From: DATFWC01 sp045801465
GTDB lineage: Bacteria; Pseudomonadota; Alphaproteobacteria; Rhizobiales; Xanthobacteraceae
Direction: 5' to 3'
DNA length: 5,700 bases
Assembly: GCA_045801465.1 (NCBI GenBank)
Contig: JBJMSU010000251.1
Coordinates: 1 to 5,700 of the forward strand
This document shows, piece by piece, positions 5,319 to 5,700 of this stretch. The number at the start of each line of letters is the position of its first letter. The first letter of the stretch is position 1. A program made the position numbers and the translations under genes. Under the pieces are notes generated by a model. It searched no databases, was not told where the DNA came from, and was given only the letters and a program-made list of their open reading frames with translations.

Positions 5319-5345
5319 GCGGCCGGACGTCCTACGTCCGGCCGC
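5319..5345. terminator. Perfect hairpin between convergent genes, probable bidirectional terminator
   Basis: GCGGCCGGACGT (5319-5330), loop CCT, then ACGTCCGGCCGC (5334-5345) make a perfect 12-bp GC-rich stem. It lies 24 bases after the histidine phosphatase stop and 32 bases after the stop of the convergent lysine-repeat gene, the expected place for a shared terminator. There is no U-tract on the + side (CAACGG follows); the minus-strand side is followed by TTCCATTT, which is slightly T-rich. Termination may therefore be stronger for the minus-strand gene, or rely on Rho. Confidence 0.65.
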
Positions 5346-5377
5346 CAACGGAGCGATAATGCGTCCGCGAAAGTTCG

Positions 5378-5700
5378 TCAGGCAGCGATCCGATAGAGGA
5401 TGATCTCGGCGCCCTTCTTCTTCTTCTTTTTCTTGGCGGTCGTCATCTCGTCATTCACGATCACCTCGGCGCCCTTCTTCTTCTTTTTCTTCTTGGCGGT
5501 CGTCATCTCGTCATTCACGATGACCTCGGCGCCCTTCTTCTTCTTTTTCTTCTTGGCGGCCGTCATCTCGTCATTCACGATGACCTCGGCGCCCTTCTTC
5601 TTCTTCTTTTTCTTGGCGGCCGATAGGTCGTCACTCTTCACGACCGGGCCGGGGACGGGAGCCGCAAACACCGGGGTCAGGCTGGTCGAGCCGAGAAACC
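5378..5700 (-). CDS. Exported lysine-rich tandem-repeat protein (5' end outside window)
   Basis: The frame is open from the right edge to TGA at 5378-5380, so the start lies beyond 5700. The GTG at 5671 is not preceded by a ribosome binding site, and reading upstream continues without a stop as FLGSTSLTPVFA-AP, which looks like the end of a Sec signal peptide with a V-F-A cleavage site near 5664. The mature part begins APVPGPVVK, followed by four 20-residue units (5635-5396), each a 7-residue acidic/Thr/Ala linker, seven lysines and GAEVIV, then the tail YRIAA. Calculated by eye, each unit is strongly basic overall (7 Lys against 3 Asp/Glu). No cysteines, lipobox or membrane segment appear in the visible part. 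I know no function; a periplasmic or secreted polymer-binding role (DNA, phospholipid, polysaccharide) is only suggested by charge. It converges on the phosphatase gene. Confidence 0.75.
   Translation of the reverse strand, partial: FLGSTSLTPVFAAPVPGPVVKSDDLSAAKKKKKKKGAEVIVNDEMTAAKKKKKKKGAEVIVNDEMTTAKKKKKKKGAEVIVNDEMTTAKKKKKKKGAEIILYRIAA
5396..5635 (-). repeat. Four tandem 60-bp direct repeats within the lysine-rich gene
   Basis: Units on the minus strand: 5635-5576, 5575-5516, 5515-5456 and 5455-5396, with no spacers. The two inner units differ at only 2 of 60 positions (GCC/ACC and GTC/GTG). The outer halves of the first unit (SDDLSAA instead of NDEMTxA) and the last unit (GAEIIL instead of GAEVIV) have diverged. 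The single AAA among the AAG lysine codons is the second lysine in units 1 and 4 but the third in units 2 and 3. All units are in frame, so copy-number changes would leave the protein readable. Confidence 0.95.

Noticed and set aside
5396..5635. Regular direct repeats as a possible CRISPR array
   Set aside because: The 60-bp units are contiguous with no unique spacers, stay in frame and encode a coherent protein repeat.

Overview
The window is GC-rich (codon third positions mostly G or C) and looks like an alphaproteobacterial chromosome, most likely Hyphomicrobiales (Rhizobiales) near the Bradyrhizobium/Xanthobacteraceae lineages. Reasons: a DUF3175 protein typical of that group, a FabI with the HAIAFSDK signature followed by a histidine phosphatase, a compact ECF sigma/membrane anti-sigma pair, and imperfect palindromic intergenic repeats of the style common in those genomes. 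The assignment is by recognition, not by search.

Left part (1-1815): the tail of a + strand gene ends at 51. It converges on a minus-strand set: a DUF3175 protein (start 538), a Crp/Fnr-family regulator (start probably 1307) and a small exported protein with a clear signal peptide (start 1815). A REP-like imperfect palindrome fills the convergent gap and runs into the DUF3175 stop codon.

Middle (1816-3858): a 403-base stretch with no convincing gene, then a minus-strand operon of an ECF sigma factor (GTG start 3510) and, 14 bases downstream, its single-pass membrane anti-sigma factor (3004). A candidate ECF-type promoter (GGAAT-N16-TGTT) precedes the sigma gene, suggesting autoregulation. 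The divergent gap between sigma and fabI holds two neighbouring palindromic elements whose four arms are related in sequence; the second ends 4 bases before the fabI start codon.

Right part (3859-5700): fabI (enoyl-ACP reductase, last step of fatty-acid elongation) and a histidine-phosphatase-superfamily gene form a + strand pair. They converge, across a perfect 12-bp-stem hairpin, on a minus-strand gene that is cut by the window edge. Its visible part encodes the end of a probable signal peptide followed by four tandem 20-residue repeats, each with seven consecutive lysines and an acidic/hydrophobic linker.

Most of the window is ordinary housekeeping and regulation. The least explained items are the secreted poly-lysine repeat protein at the right edge, the small signal-peptide protein at 1591-1815, and the paired palindromes in the fabI leader. 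I see no CRISPR, tRNA, rRNA, transposase or defence system.
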